Assembly (NCBI GenBank): GCA_025266875.1
Contig: JALLLT010000036.1
Span: forward strand, 372,001-436,000
Length of the DNA stretch: 64,000 bases
DNA from: Fennellomyces sp. T-0311
Taxonomy: Eukaryota > Mucoromycota > Mucoromycetes > Mucorales > Lichtheimiaceae
Direction of reading: 5' to 3'
Both the position numbers and the translations under genes were made by a program. Of the stretch, positions 12,744 to 23,540 are shown one piece after another (the stretch's first letter is position 1; the number at the start of each line of letters is the position of its first letter). The notes beneath the pieces were generated by a model. It was not told the origin of the DNA, did not search any database, and saw nothing but the letters and a program-made list of their open reading frames with translations.

Positions 12744-14687
12744 TCGAGATAGCAGTCTTTCTTCTGCGTATTTTACCAAAGAGACGCTGTGATATGAAAA
12801 GAGGACATGAAAGTTTTTCTCCATGTACATCTGATACTGTCGTCTCTGTAGCAATTTTGTAACATAATATTACCAATAATAAATAATACTGCATGACATG
12901 CCAATGACAGATACAGTTCCATCGGAGCGTGCACTAATTTATGGAATGGATCCGCTAGCCATACATGTGCCTTGCGCTACTAATGGAACGAATTCTTCGT
13001 AGTGCTGTGTGCGGTACTTTGTGGTGTAAACGGAGTCAATCCATTACTACATTAGTGTCGATAGGACCGCTGCACAATTACCCTAAGCTTTCGTAAGGGA
13101 CTTATTTAGCTGGACTAACACCAACAATGTGATTCAGGGACATATATGCAGACCGTAGCAGTATGCAATCGTGTATCATGGTATCTACTAGTAACCTCAT
13201 GTGTAATATAAGCATGATTTTTGCGTTCCGGCCCTAGCACAATGACAGTACTGGTACAATTTCAAATATCGGATATACACAGGGACAGCGATCTACTGCT
13301 CATAAAGGTATATTATAATGTCGCAATGAAAATCTGCAACATGGATGGTACTGTTTTCATACACAGGTCATGATATGCATGCCTGTATTTTAGTTGATAT
13401 CCAATACGTCGCGATGGAAAAAGGAAGCCATTTATAACCATTGTGCACTGATACCTAATTTTATATTTTCCATTTTTGCTTCTTTTGTACTTTTTAGCCC
13501 TTTTCAACACTGTTACGCCAAGACGATTGTGTCCACTATCGTGGCTAATTGATCTGTGCAGTTTATGACCAAGAAGGTCAAGATGTGGAGTATCGGTTTG
13601 CTATAATTGGCAAGCGGTAGTAAAAAAAAACAGATTCGGTAAAGTTGTGTTCATGTCATCAGTAAACTAAGTGGAACAGCACCTGCTGGGTGTAGGATCA
13701 TGTGCTTAAAAGCAGGTTATGCGATTTGAGTTTAGACCGCGTTTGTGCGCTTTCATTTCTCTTACATGCACACGATGATCACCTTACTGCTCGTGGATGT
13801 TTTAAATTGATTTTCAAATCGTTTTATTTTCGGCGCTAAGTTGGGATACGTGGAAAGGTACAGTAGTACCTACTAGCTTCGCTTTGGTAAGTACAATTTG
13901 CTATCTCTGTTATATTTTTTTTAGTTATATGCCTGGTATACCAGAACCAGTAATTTGTTTGAGAGTGTTTTAAACCTGCAAGCGATGATCTACTTTACAT
14001 ATCAAGCATATCAACACCTTACTATGGCTACGTATAAAAATTCAAGAAAGTGGCTACGCGGGTTGATGTTTGCTTTGCAAAACTAGTCGTTTCTTGTGTT
14101 TCTGTTGCACACTTTCCTTCTGCCCAGAAGAATGGTTGAGACTAACGGTGGCGGGATATGTCTGGGTTCTGGCTATGAAAGTAAACATGTATATGCCCAT
14201 TTAAATAATGTACACAGAGAAATACTTATTTCTATCTATGCATAGTGGATGGAAGGCACCACTAATCAACAAATTCACAGATATTTAAACATACGTTTTC
14301 TTTGTATGTTCTGAGACGATGATCACTTGTGACATCCAACATCTGGAAATTAGAATCACTGCGCCACAGATTTCCCGAAAGGATAAAGCGTAGATCTTTT
14401 TACGTGTCCTTTTGAAACGTGCATTTTTTGGTTGGTACAGGGGTTCCAAGCGCTTTATAGCATGGTGAATATGATATGTACCCACTGCATCAATGTGGAT
14501 CTACGTATCTATTGAAGGATCCTTGCGTAGCACGTAGTCAGTCAGTTCAACAGTTAAACCAACAATATTTATTTAATTTTTTTTTCACAAAATGATGAGC
14601 CCATATACATACAGCAGATCACAACAAATAGATATTACAAGGTATACATAATTGTGTAAAAAAATGAAATTTAACAACGGGACCGTT
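12744..14687. other. Intergenic, no gene seen
   Basis: About 1.9 kb of AT-rich sequence with only short, low-quality open frames on both strands. No transposon motif, tRNA or conserved protein piece was recognised. Confidence 0.5.
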
Positions 14688-15203
14688 TTACTGGTGGTAA
14701 GGAGCTTGCTGTTGATGCGGCACTTGTTGGTTGAAGCTAGCAGGACTGTTTGATCCGGTAGTATGTTGTGGAGGCGGCGTAAACGACGGATTGGTAGCAA
14801 TGGGGTATTGCTGTTGAGTTGCGGCTTGCTGAGGTGGTTGAAGCATTGCGTAATAATATCCTGGCTGGGGAGGTTGTTGAGGTTGCTGTCCAGGTGGAAG
14901 AGGAACAGCTACCATTTGAGTGGTACCGGGAGCACCAAGGTTTTGTGGTAGTTGTCCTGGTGGGTACTGGCCGGGAGGATACTGATAATATTGTTGTTGC
15001 TGTTGCTGTTTGGCAAGCTCCTCTTTTCGTTGCTTTTTGCGCAAATAGACGGCAATACCAATAAGCTGAATCGTGTGTTAGTCAGCAGTTCTCCGAGGTG
15101 CATCAACCCCATTGCTTACGATAGCTAGGCCAACGACGGATCCAACGACTGATCCGACAATACGGCCAATGTAATACCCTTCCAGATCATCGTAGTACGG
15201 CAT
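14688..15203 (-). CDS. Small membrane-type protein with Gln/Pro-rich tail, 153 aa
   Basis: No family recognised. Two exons, 15120-15203 and 14688-15065, joined by a standard GT..AG intron (15066-15119), give 153 residues. Residues about 11-37 form a glycine-zipper-like hydrophobic segment (YIGRIVGSVVGSVVGLAI then LIGIAVYL), followed directly by a basic patch (RKKQRKEE), as expected of a single-pass membrane protein with a cytosolic tail. The tail is low complexity: a poly-Q run, repeats of YPPGQ, and a Q/P-rich end. The intron falls inside the hydrophobic segment. The tail resembles adaptor or condensate-prone regions such as those recruiting WW-domain proteins, but that is inference. The gene is supported by the clean splice and by the sensible membrane segment it creates. 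Confidence 0.65.
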
Positions 15204-15763
15204 GTTTGTAAAAAAGAAATCTTGAAGAGGTAAAAAAAAAAAGTGAGCTTACTCCTCCGCAAAGGCATCACTTTTTATAGATTGTTGGTGTATCGTCACA
15301 CGAACAAAACCATTTGTGATTCCAACCCCTGGTCCAGGTTTGCGGTGCAGCTTATTTATCTGCTTTACAATAACAATGATTTCTGCTTTTTCATACACGT
15401 TGCTCATGTCCCTTCACCGGATTTACTCGATCCGGAAGAAACGTGAAATTAATTAAAGAATAGGCCATCTCGCCAACGCCAGATCAATGATGCTTTGTAC
15501 AACATGCAACTTTGTGGCAAAGCTAACGCGGATTGCCTGTTTCGTGACATATAGAGAGAAACAATTTTTTAATGCTCTGTTTGTCTTTGCAAAATGAGAA
15601 AAACTTACAAATTAGAAAAGAAAGGGAAAATGAAGTTTGAGCTATATAAAAATCACACATATGTAAAAGAGAAAATGGGGTGCAAATGAGGAGGATGGGG
15701 GCATAATCACAAGAAGGGAAATGAAAAGCATGTATGAGTAGAGAACGAAAGAAGAATAGAGGA
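15204..15763. other. Intergenic, 3' side of DP gene
   Basis: About 560 bp between two minus-strand genes. The part nearest 15763 is rich in short A/T runs and is probably the DP gene's 3' untranslated region; the part nearest 15204 should hold the promoter of the small membrane protein. No gene is seen. Confidence 0.4.
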
Positions 15764-16897
15764 TTATGATGGCGCAGCAATAGTATCATGGAGAAGATAG
15801 TGAGACCAATTTGGATCTGGCAAAAACGCAAGTTTGTCTTGCACTGACATGTGATGGAATCCAAGCGACTGCAGGATGCGTGCATCTTCGTAAATAGGCA
15901 TGTCGTCGTCGCTGTTACTGCTGATGACGGCTTGATGGCCATCATTCGAGACGTCGACTTGGTATGGTTCATCACAAGTGACAACGAAAAACGGTAGTGC
16001 GACTTTATCGTCATCGTGTGTCGGTTTGCTGGTTTCCTTGTGTTCGTTGCGGCAGATAAGCTTTTTGATTTGCAGGTACTGCTCCATTTTATTGCTAACG
16101 ACGCTACGCATCCGATGCATCGCTTGCATAAGCTCATGCTGCCGCTGTTCTTCTTGCTGAATCTGTTGCATCAACCATTCTTGTTTCCTCGTGCTTTCGT
16201 GCTGTTCTTCTACGACAGGCCGATGAAGACTTGCCGGGATACCTTTCCAACGAATCTCTTTCTTGTCCTTGGCAATGATATCCATCGCCATCAAGACGTT
16301 CAGAGCGTCGTACACGCGCCGACGGATGTTCTTTTGATCGTACCCCTGTTTGCGACCGTCCCGGATTTCAGCCGCGAGCTCGTCAGCAACCTGGTTGTAG
16401 GTTGTCACACCACGCTCCGCCACCTTATCCGACACGAGTTTGCTAAAGTGGCGTAGTCCCTTTGTGACTGCACTGCCGCGCTTCTTTTCTTCTTCCACGG
16501 GTCGCTTCACCCGTTTATGTTGTTGGCCGGGTGCAGTATGTCGCGGACGACCACGCTTGAGTGACGGCGGCGGCGAGTTGAGCAACGACGCAATCGAGTT
16601 TTTCCGACTTGTGTCGCTACTGCTATCGTCGTAGGGCGACCATGAACTCAAACTGTTGGATCGACTGTTGGGTGACGAGGTCGAACCGTCGTCTTCTGAA
16701 AAGAACATCACGTCCTGCAGGGACGGGAGCTGGGACGGTGCGTGCTTCTCTTGGACGATCGGCCGCAACAGAATCATGTCCTCCTCCTTGGACAGGTTTG
16801 TGAAACGTGTGTCGGAACCGCGCGCATGGCTTGGGCCGGTGTCAAAAAGTCTATCCTGTGGGATCATCCACGGAACAAACGCTGATGGTGCTGCCAT
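15764..16897 (-). CDS. DP-family (E2F dimerisation partner) transcription factor, 377 aa
   Basis: DP proteins pair with E2F factors to control G1/S genes. The DNA-binding winged helix lies at about residues 147-221 and is nearly canonical: GLRHFSKLVSDKVAERG, TTYNQVADEL, then QKNIRRRVYDALNVLMAMDI and KKEIRWKG. The RRRVYD signature is intact. A coiled-coil-like region follows (EWLMQQIQQEEQRQHELMQ), matching the DP dimerisation part. An AT-hook-like KRGRPRH lies at about 114-120. The Ser-rich N-terminus may be phosphorylated (inference). It is a single exon. An in-frame Met 75 codons upstream (17122) is open, but that stretch is Phe/Ser/His-rich and looks like a translated pyrimidine-rich leader, so 16897 was chosen. 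No E2F partner is in the window. Confidence 0.92.
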   Translation of the reverse strand: MAAPSAFVPWMIPQDRLFDTGPSHARGSDTRFTNLSKEEDMILLRPIVQEKHAPSQLPSLQDVMFFSEDDGSTSSPNSRSNSLSSWSPYDDSSSDTSRKNSIASLLNSPPPSLKRGRPRHTAPGQQHKRVKRPVEEEKKRGSAVTKGLRHFSKLVSDKVAERGVTTYNQVADELAAEIRDGRKQGYDQKNIRRRVYDALNVLMAMDIIAKDKKEIRWKGIPASLHRPVVEEQHESTRKQEWLMQQIQQEEQRQHELMQAMHRMRSVVSNKMEQYLQIKKLICRNEHKETSKPTHDDDKVALPFFVVTCDEPYQVDVSNDGHQAVISSNSDDDMPIYEDARILQSLGFHHMSVQDKLAFLPDPNWSHYLLHDTIAAPS

Positions 16898-17333
16898 GCT
16901 GTGTACGTCGCTGTTCCTTTTAAGAAAATGAATGTGTAGGGGCTGGGTTGAAATGAGTGATGGAAAAGGAAAGTGGGTGGCGTTTTTTGCAAGTGAAGGT
17001 GAGTGAGAGGGTGTGCTGATGCGTGTGTGCTCTGGAGAGAAAGTGATAAAGAAGGGAAAGAAAAGTAAAGAATGCACGGTGTAGAAAAAAAAGTTTGTTG
17101 TTTCCTTGATGGGTCGAGACAAACGAACGGTCTGCAGTACTGAATAGGCTAAAGGGGCAATAGCAGATGGTGCTCCCCCTCCCCGGAGCCAATTCCCGAG
17201 CTGGTTGTCAATTTGACATTGCGTGCATCTCGTGCATTGACCATTACACCCCCCTCCCGTTTCCTTATGCTCCTTATTTCGAAGCCTCCTCCAAGTCAGT
17301 GCGGCTCTATTCTAACATGCACTCTTTATTTAC
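16898..17333. other. Promoter/leader interval between DP and CBS-PB1 genes
   Basis: About 435 bp. Read on the minus strand it is CT-rich near the DP start, as expected for a leader, and AT-richer toward the end of the CBS-PB1 gene. An open frame in phase with DP crosses part of it but has leader-like composition. No separate gene is seen. Confidence 0.4.
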
Positions 17334-19753
17334 TCAGCGACCGAGCGTAAATACGCCAAGAATGACAACGCCAAGAAAAGTGATGGCCGCTGGAAGAAGC
17401 ACGTCTTCAAAGTCACCGGTGCTGTCGATATCATTATTCTTCTTTTTAGTGATAGCTCGCCATGGGCGCCGTCGTCGGTAATAAGGCAGTCCGCCATCTT
17501 CCGAATCGCTGGTGGGACTGTTGCTAGATGATGATGTGGGTGTCGTGGAGATGTCTTCTTCGCTGGTCGCCGAGCAACAGCTCGTTACCACGACAGGGGG
17601 TCGGTTCTTTCTGGCTGTTCTGAAATCGTAATGATAGGAGGAGGAGGCTTGTTTAATGCGGTATGCACAATTAACTTTACGCGGTCGTGTCCTGTTTTAC
17701 GAGCAAGTGCCACCGCATCCATGACATCGGCGTCGCACGTCAAAAGTACCTCGTCATCTTCGTCATCGCGATAAGCGATTGTCAGATCATCTTTGTTTTC
17801 TATCGCTAGCCTATTACACACTGCATGCCGAAGCGCAGATAAGCTGTTATATTCGCATCGCAGTCGATATGTTTTTGCGCCGTCGGCGAACTTGAACGAA
17901 AAGGTATTCGGTGAAAGGCTGATGGACGAACGTTCATCATCTTCGGATGCAGCATAGTTGTTCGCACTCAGTGCTGGCGCTGCATGAGGATCGTCGGGCT
18001 GCGGCGTCGCCGGTGATTCAAACGCCCGAGACGAATCGGATACAACAGAGTCGGAATCGTGCAGATGGTGATCGCCCCCTGTAATGCTGTCCCAGAACTT
18101 GGGTCCGCCATGGCTATTATTATTATGGTTGGTGTTATTGTTATTGTTGTTGCCTTCAATGCTGCTGATCTTTTTTTATATATAAACACCTATAAGCTCA
18201 CTCTGTCTCCTTTTTTTTCCACATTTTTTTTGTTGCAGACTTTTTTTACCTGCTCAAGTGTTGCATAAGTCAGCCGGAGTACGTCCACAAGGCCACAAAT
18301 ATTTCGATCCTCATCCAGAACTGGCAGGTTGAGATAATGACCATCTAGCACATAAGCATGAGTGTTCTCCGCTCTCTCGGGCTTCCTTTTATCCCGCATC
18401 CACTATACCATGCATCTTTTTAAGTGCCTCCAATATGCTGGTGGATGTCGTTGCAACGTCGGGATGAGGCGTCATGACACGGACCACCGAACAGTTGTCG
18501 GGCACAAGTCCCGCTGCAATCACACGAAGAACAATATCCTTTGACTGGTTCCGGTTTAGCCAAACTCCCCGCGCGACCAAAACAACAAACAATAACTTAC
18601 CGTGAAAATGCCAGCCAGCCCACCATGGTCCATGACAAGCACAGCCGTCGTGCGATACTCTTTCATCAGTTTAGCCACATCCCGAACAGCCGCCTTTACA
18701 GGAACTTGGACAACCGGGTGATCATCATCCAACACTGTGGTAAGGTCCGGGCATGACATTTTGTCTCTTAAAGCGTCCATATACTGCACAAACTGGGCGG
18801 GGCTGTTCTTGGCCCACTCTCGCTCAACACCTTCCAATGCATCATACAATTTGCGCGATGATTCGTATGCACGCTCCATCTTGTTCAGAGCTTCATACAG
18901 GCATTTGGTTATATCCAGCAGGCCAAAGATGTCCCCCTCTTCGTTGCATACAGGCTGCATATGTATTATTGGTAAACAGACATGCAACATGTGCTTGCAC
19001 CCATTTTTTTTCTTACCAGATGCCTGAAGCCGCGCGAAACCATCAAATTCAAGGCGTCTTGCGCGGATGTATCGGCCGTAACACACATTGGTCCGCGCGT
19101 CATGATCTCAGATACCGTTGTTGATCTGCCCTTATTAGATCATGGGGGTCCAAAGGAGAAAACGAAAATAGGGAGTTTTCTCTTACCTCGTATCGAGATG
19201 ATTTGCCACCACGCGATACGCCAGATCTTTCGCCTAAATGAATTAAAAAAAAACAGTATCAAAAACGATGAGCGCCACCCACTGTTGATCAAAGCTATAC
19301 CGTAAATATACCGCTCAAATGCTCTTCATCGTCGACAACCAATACACAGTCGCTTCGTTTGGCTGCCATTAGCTGTGCAGCTTCTATCACCAGAATGCTT
19401 TCCTTCATCGTCAGCGCCTGTGACGGACGTAAAGCCGAAACAGTGCCTGCGATTTTTTTCGTTTGTCGGACTCGTGTTCCTGTGCCTCGTTTCTTTGATA
19501 GCTCCTGTTCGATCTTTTTACGGATAGCCTATGCTGCTTTATCAGAAAGCCTATCCCTTTATTATCGTTTTGGCGAAAGAGTGAAATATAAAAAAAAAAC
19601 CTCGTCTCTTTTTGATTGGCGCTGTCGACTGCTGACGGACAGTGTGTCCATGTCGTGCATTGTGGTGGTCATTGACGTGGTGCTGCTCATGGATGGCACC
19701 ATCTTTGCCGATGATCGTCGTCCCGTTTGTGTACTACTTGATATGAAAGACAT
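17334..19753 (-). CDS. Four-CBS plus PB1 domain protein with C-terminal membrane anchor, about 630 aa
   Basis: CBS pairs bind adenosyl nucleotides and regulate partner proteins; PB1 domains mediate protein pairing. Nine exons (19601-19753, 19301-19528, 19187-19233, 19017-19125, 18601-18954, 18409-18544, 18250-18344, 17589-18169, 17334-17523) sum to 1893 nt with all phases closed. The first CBS pair spans about residues 75-195 (KRSDCVLVVDDEEHLSGIFT, VSEIMTRGPMCV, DIFGLLDITKCL). The second spans about 235-374 (AVLVMDHGGLAGIFT, VVRVMTPHPDV, NLPVLDEDRNICGLVDVLRL). After an Asn-rich linker comes PB1 (about 460-545; FSFKFADGAKTYRLRC, AYRDDEDDEVLLTCDADV). The C-terminus is a single hydrophobic anchor (LLPAAITFLGVVILGVF). 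Last intron: an acceptor at 17524 was chosen; a slightly later one also stays in frame. The architecture matches fungal CBS-PB1 proteins; the ligand is not predictable. Confidence 0.88.
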
Positions 19754-21403
19754 GAAGAAGGAAAAGTAAAGGAAGGAAAAGGCGGGTCAGGAGGCAGGGC
19801 GTTTGCTTCTTAGTTGCCAAGCGACCACCCTAAAAATAACAATGTGTTATTGTATTCCCCACTGCATGCTACATGCTTGCTGTTGTTGTTTGCTTATCAT
19901 AAAGCAGATACGCAGTAGTACCGGCAATAACTGTCTCAGGTTGACCGTTGATGGCCACACAATGTTGAATGTTGAAATGATTCGTTAAAAAGCCTTTTAA
20001 AATTATCAAAGCTTACATTTGTCGTGCTCTTGTAAAAGCTAGTCAGCCGCTAACGTAAAAGCACATAGAGTGATCATAGCGATATGCAGTCGCCTGCAGC
20101 ATATATTCTGCGCGCACAGAATAAAAGGATGATTTCAAAGCCTTGACTTTATGCACGCAGCACTTTACTGTTATAAGGAATCCCCACCTGTTGGTCAGGT
20201 TGAAAAAGCATGCCCATGCGTTGTTGTTAATTACATACTAGTGAATTATATATACGCTTTGCCCGCCCAACGTAGCTATTATATGCAATACGCCAATGTC
20301 GATTATAGCGTGAAAAGCCAACATAAACGTATCATAAGATTCATCCAGGCGGAGGGTGGTTGCGCAAAGAGTTCTTTTTCGCTTTAATATCTCTTGGTAG
20401 AGCAAGGATACGGCGTATTTTTCTGTTAGTCGAACGTAAAATGCTATGGATAAGCAAGGTAATATTTTAACTTTCAACTGCCTTACGCCGCGTGTTCGTG
20501 CATCTTCTCAATTGATGAGCGGTGGATGTTCGTACGTACTTTGGCGTTGGTTTTTCCCATTTTCTCGACAGAAATGCTTGACGATTGATCAGTCTCCAGC
20601 CCATGTTAAATTAAATTATGTACAAAAAAGTATTAAATAAAGTTATCACTTTAATCTGCCAGTAAACGCGAATTATTGTTTAACTGTGAACGTTAGCTTC
20701 CTCTCGAGTTTAGGATAGGCAAAACTTGATACAGCGATGCATATTATTTACAAAGCAAGTCCCAATACAGCAGCAGGCAGTAACCATCATTGTCTTGTCT
20801 AACGGCGGGCATAATCTTGATATGGTTATCATCTTCATCTTCAGGGTACGGCAGAGATAAAAAGTCAAGCTCTGAGAGGATGATACGTTTCTTGCAACTT
20901 GTATTCGTAAGTGACAGTTCGATCAATTCAATGGACATAGGCTTAGCGTAGTATTAGTCCATATGGCGAAATCTTCTCTGACAATGCGTAGTTAATGAGT
21001 AGAACGTAAACCTACATAATTACTAGCTGCTCTATCATAGTTAAGAGCGTCTTGCTCTTCTTTACGGATATAAGAGGATTACGGTCGTGTGGACTCGGGG
21101 CGGTGATGTAGTACCAGCAGTTTCCTCATAACAATCAGAGGACTCTGAGTATTGATACTCTCTTTGCTCGGTCGAAACAGGAATACAGTTGCACGTTAAG
21201 TGTGGGAATCTCCTATTAACTTTACAGTAAATAGTAGATCGGCCGAAGTATGCTCGTTAGTAAGCAAGCGTGTGCCATGGGAACCAATCGCACCAATCCA
21301 GGAAGGTAGTAATTCACCTTCTTGCCGCCATAGGTAAGGAGACCATAAAAGTGAAGCATCACGTCAAGTAGGGGCAAATTGTAGTCAAAGGAGAAATGTT
21401 GAG
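19754..21403. other. Intergenic, no clear gene
   Basis: About 1.65 kb. The first bases are the promoter side of the CBS-PB1 gene. The rest has short open frames only; one on the minus strand (20744-20938, acidic, PEDEDDNHIKIMP) has protein-like composition but no start context, splice partner or family I recognise. Confidence 0.4.
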
Positions 21404-22010
21404 TTACTTCAGGGAACGTATTGGCAAAGACAGAGATTCAATCGTGTAGTTTCCTGCTGGTGCGCCGACTTGCATGCCATAAAACCTGTGCTGAGAGGTA
21501 ACTTTTGTTGGCTTGGTGCAAATGTCGAAGAGAAACAGAAATCCAGGCGCATAGACATACACAGTATAATCACCCGAGACTTGATCGCACAGGTACAACT
21601 AAAGATGCATGTCCCGGCCGACAAAAAGTAATCTTTTGGACAAAAGTGTTCTTTAAATGTCCATAGGCATTTGTTTCACTCTGATGTTGGGATTGTCCCT
21701 AGATCGACCCATCTGCGCTTTGGGCGGAATACTTGTTATTAAACGGCGCCGATCGTTAACGCTAGTCAATTCTGGGATGAATATAACCATGGATCGCTAT
21801 AAGTTTTGTGCATCTCTTGTACTTCGCTCAATTTTTCGTCCGGATTATCTTGATCGATGCATTTCTGGTCGTACCCAATATATCGAACGCTAAAGTCCGG
21901 ACATATCTGCTGAATGAGGTCCTCAAACTTGACCGATCGTGTCTTTGCAGGGACAAAAATTGCACGTCTTCCTCTGGTCTTGGATCGTAATCTCTATTTT
22001 TCCTCCGATA
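21404..22010 (-). pseudogene. Decayed unidentified gene fragments
   Basis: On the minus strand several short coding-like pieces lie close together but not in one frame. One (about 21776-21970) reads RAIFVPAKTRSVKFEDLIQQ, then FSVRYIGYDQKCID, and ends at a stop. Another (21404-21598) reads DYTVYVYAPGFLFLFDI with FYGMQVGAPAG. The first has the pattern of a PB1 or ubiquitin-like strand-helix-strand start, but the match is weak. I cannot join the pieces with good splice sites, so an old, broken gene is the best reading; it could also be noise. Confidence 0.3.
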
Positions 22011-22504
22011 ATATATAATCTTTCTGCTTGCTGCCGTCGGTCCGGGTATATTTTTCGCTACCGTTGCCTTGACAAATGTCACCAAAGTGATTCCAAGAAT
22101 AGAATAACGTGTAATATGGCTCTTGCACATTGGATCTGCGAACTTTCTCCATATCGCTTGTGCGAACGAGCCACGTGGGCTTAAATTCCGGGATTACAAT
22201 TGGACCTCAGCGTGGATGCTATGGTGTAAAGTGAGTAGCTGGACCAAAAGATGGGTCATTGCAAGATCCAAAGAAAGAATATATAAAACGTTAAAGTGTT
22301 TAGAATGTGATGTACATTTTATAATTACAGCTTGTTAGCCTATAAATAGGCTCTTTTAGCATAGCGTGTCTCTGCCACATTTTATATTGCGAGCACCGAT
22401 ATATATTTTGTAATATATGAAATATATCATACGCTATATATCCAAAGTGGAAATTCAATGAGAAAAATCGTATTCTCCCTGAATTTTCAGTCGGTAGTAA
22501 GATC

Positions 22505-22930
22505 ATGATTCTCAACATCAACAGGAAATCGAAAACCGACGCCCGTTACGAAGGACCTTTAAACGTACATGGCAGACGATCTGGTAAAAGTGGACCATAT
22601 GTCCTTACAGACGAAACTGGAGCGCTATTGGCTCGTGATATTCCACCTTCCCACATTAAGCTCATCTCACAAGGAACGGTAGCTTCAGGCGAGGGCTTCT
22701 ATGAGATTCAAAGCATCGTGGATCACAAGAGTGAGAACGGTCAGTATAGGTATAAAGTGCGCTGGAAAGGTTACTCTCCTGAGGATGACACTTGAAAACC
22801 TCCGATCACTTTAACGACGAAGCGCTGATTGAAAAAATGCTGACAACGTCGCATCCTAGATCGACAGAATCTCAAACGAGGTGGTACACCACTTCGTCGC
22901 TCTAATCGCACAACCAAACGCAGACGCACA
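22505..22930 (+). mobile_element. Ty3/chromovirus integrase tail with chromodomain, broken
   Basis: This is the 3' end of a Ty3-type retrotransposon polyprotein. The visible frame has the integrase C-terminal part (RKSKTDARYEGPLNV, GPYVLTDETGALLARDIPPS, HIKLIS) followed by a chromodomain (FYEIQSIVDHKSENG, YRYKVRWKGYSPEDDT). The expected Trp after DDT is replaced by a TGA at 22793-22795. Beyond it the typical DHFNDEALIEKM and a basic tail (TPLRRSNRTTKRRR, ending near 22930) can be read only in other frames, so it carries at least one frameshift as well. No protease, reverse transcriptase or RNase H is found upstream; the copy is a truncated relic. Confidence 0.82.
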
Positions 22931-23400
22931 TAGGTCTTCTATTCTCAACACTTTTTCTCCCATTGGGTTTTACATTTAAGTTTCCAGATGGCACCTATAC
23001 CGCATGTACACTTTATCTTATTCAACCGGTTGCTTGAACCTGGTGGGGGGGGGCAATATTGTGTTCACAACATGATCATGACTTGTGCATCATTTACCCT
23101 TGTTTGCTTATTGACAACTGGTTACCGATCTACAGCCACATCCCTGTTCTTGACGTGCGTTCATCGTAATAACCTTGCGTATCTTAGTGAAACCCACATC
23201 ACCATGGTTACCACAGCGGCTTATGTGCCTTATAACTATGTCAATGATCCAACCCTTCGAGAATAAGCTTTTATTATTTAAAGTGATGATTCCATATACA
23301 AAATAAATTAGTTATTACTTGAGTCTCGTCGCTTATCTTACTCTTTTAATTGTTGAATATCACACTATACTTCCTTTTATAACAACCTGTCCCCCCTACC
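22931..23400 (+). mobile_element. Probable 3' end of the Ty3 relic: polypurine tract and LTR remnant
   Basis: About 110 bases after the chromodomain tail there is a G-rich purine run at 23041-23051 (ggtggggggggg), followed closely by a TGTTCACA-type sequence at about 23060, the order expected of a polypurine tract and LTR start. The LTR's other end cannot be fixed because the matching 5' LTR is missing from the window. The stretch has no other gene. Confidence 0.4.
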
Positions 23401-23540
23401 TCCTGCCTTGAATCAATCAAATGCCTTTTGTGGTTTGGAAAACCATTGTGACAGGGTAGCATAATGAAAAAACAATAGTCACATAACAGGTATATGACAC
23501 ATGACGGTATATACAACGTTCGGAAGACAAGCATCTTCAA

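Noticed and set aside
16898..17122. N-terminal extension of the DP factor from an upstream Met
   Set aside because: The 75 extra residues are Phe/Ser/His/Pro-rich and come from a CT-rich leader; they resemble no DP N-terminus.
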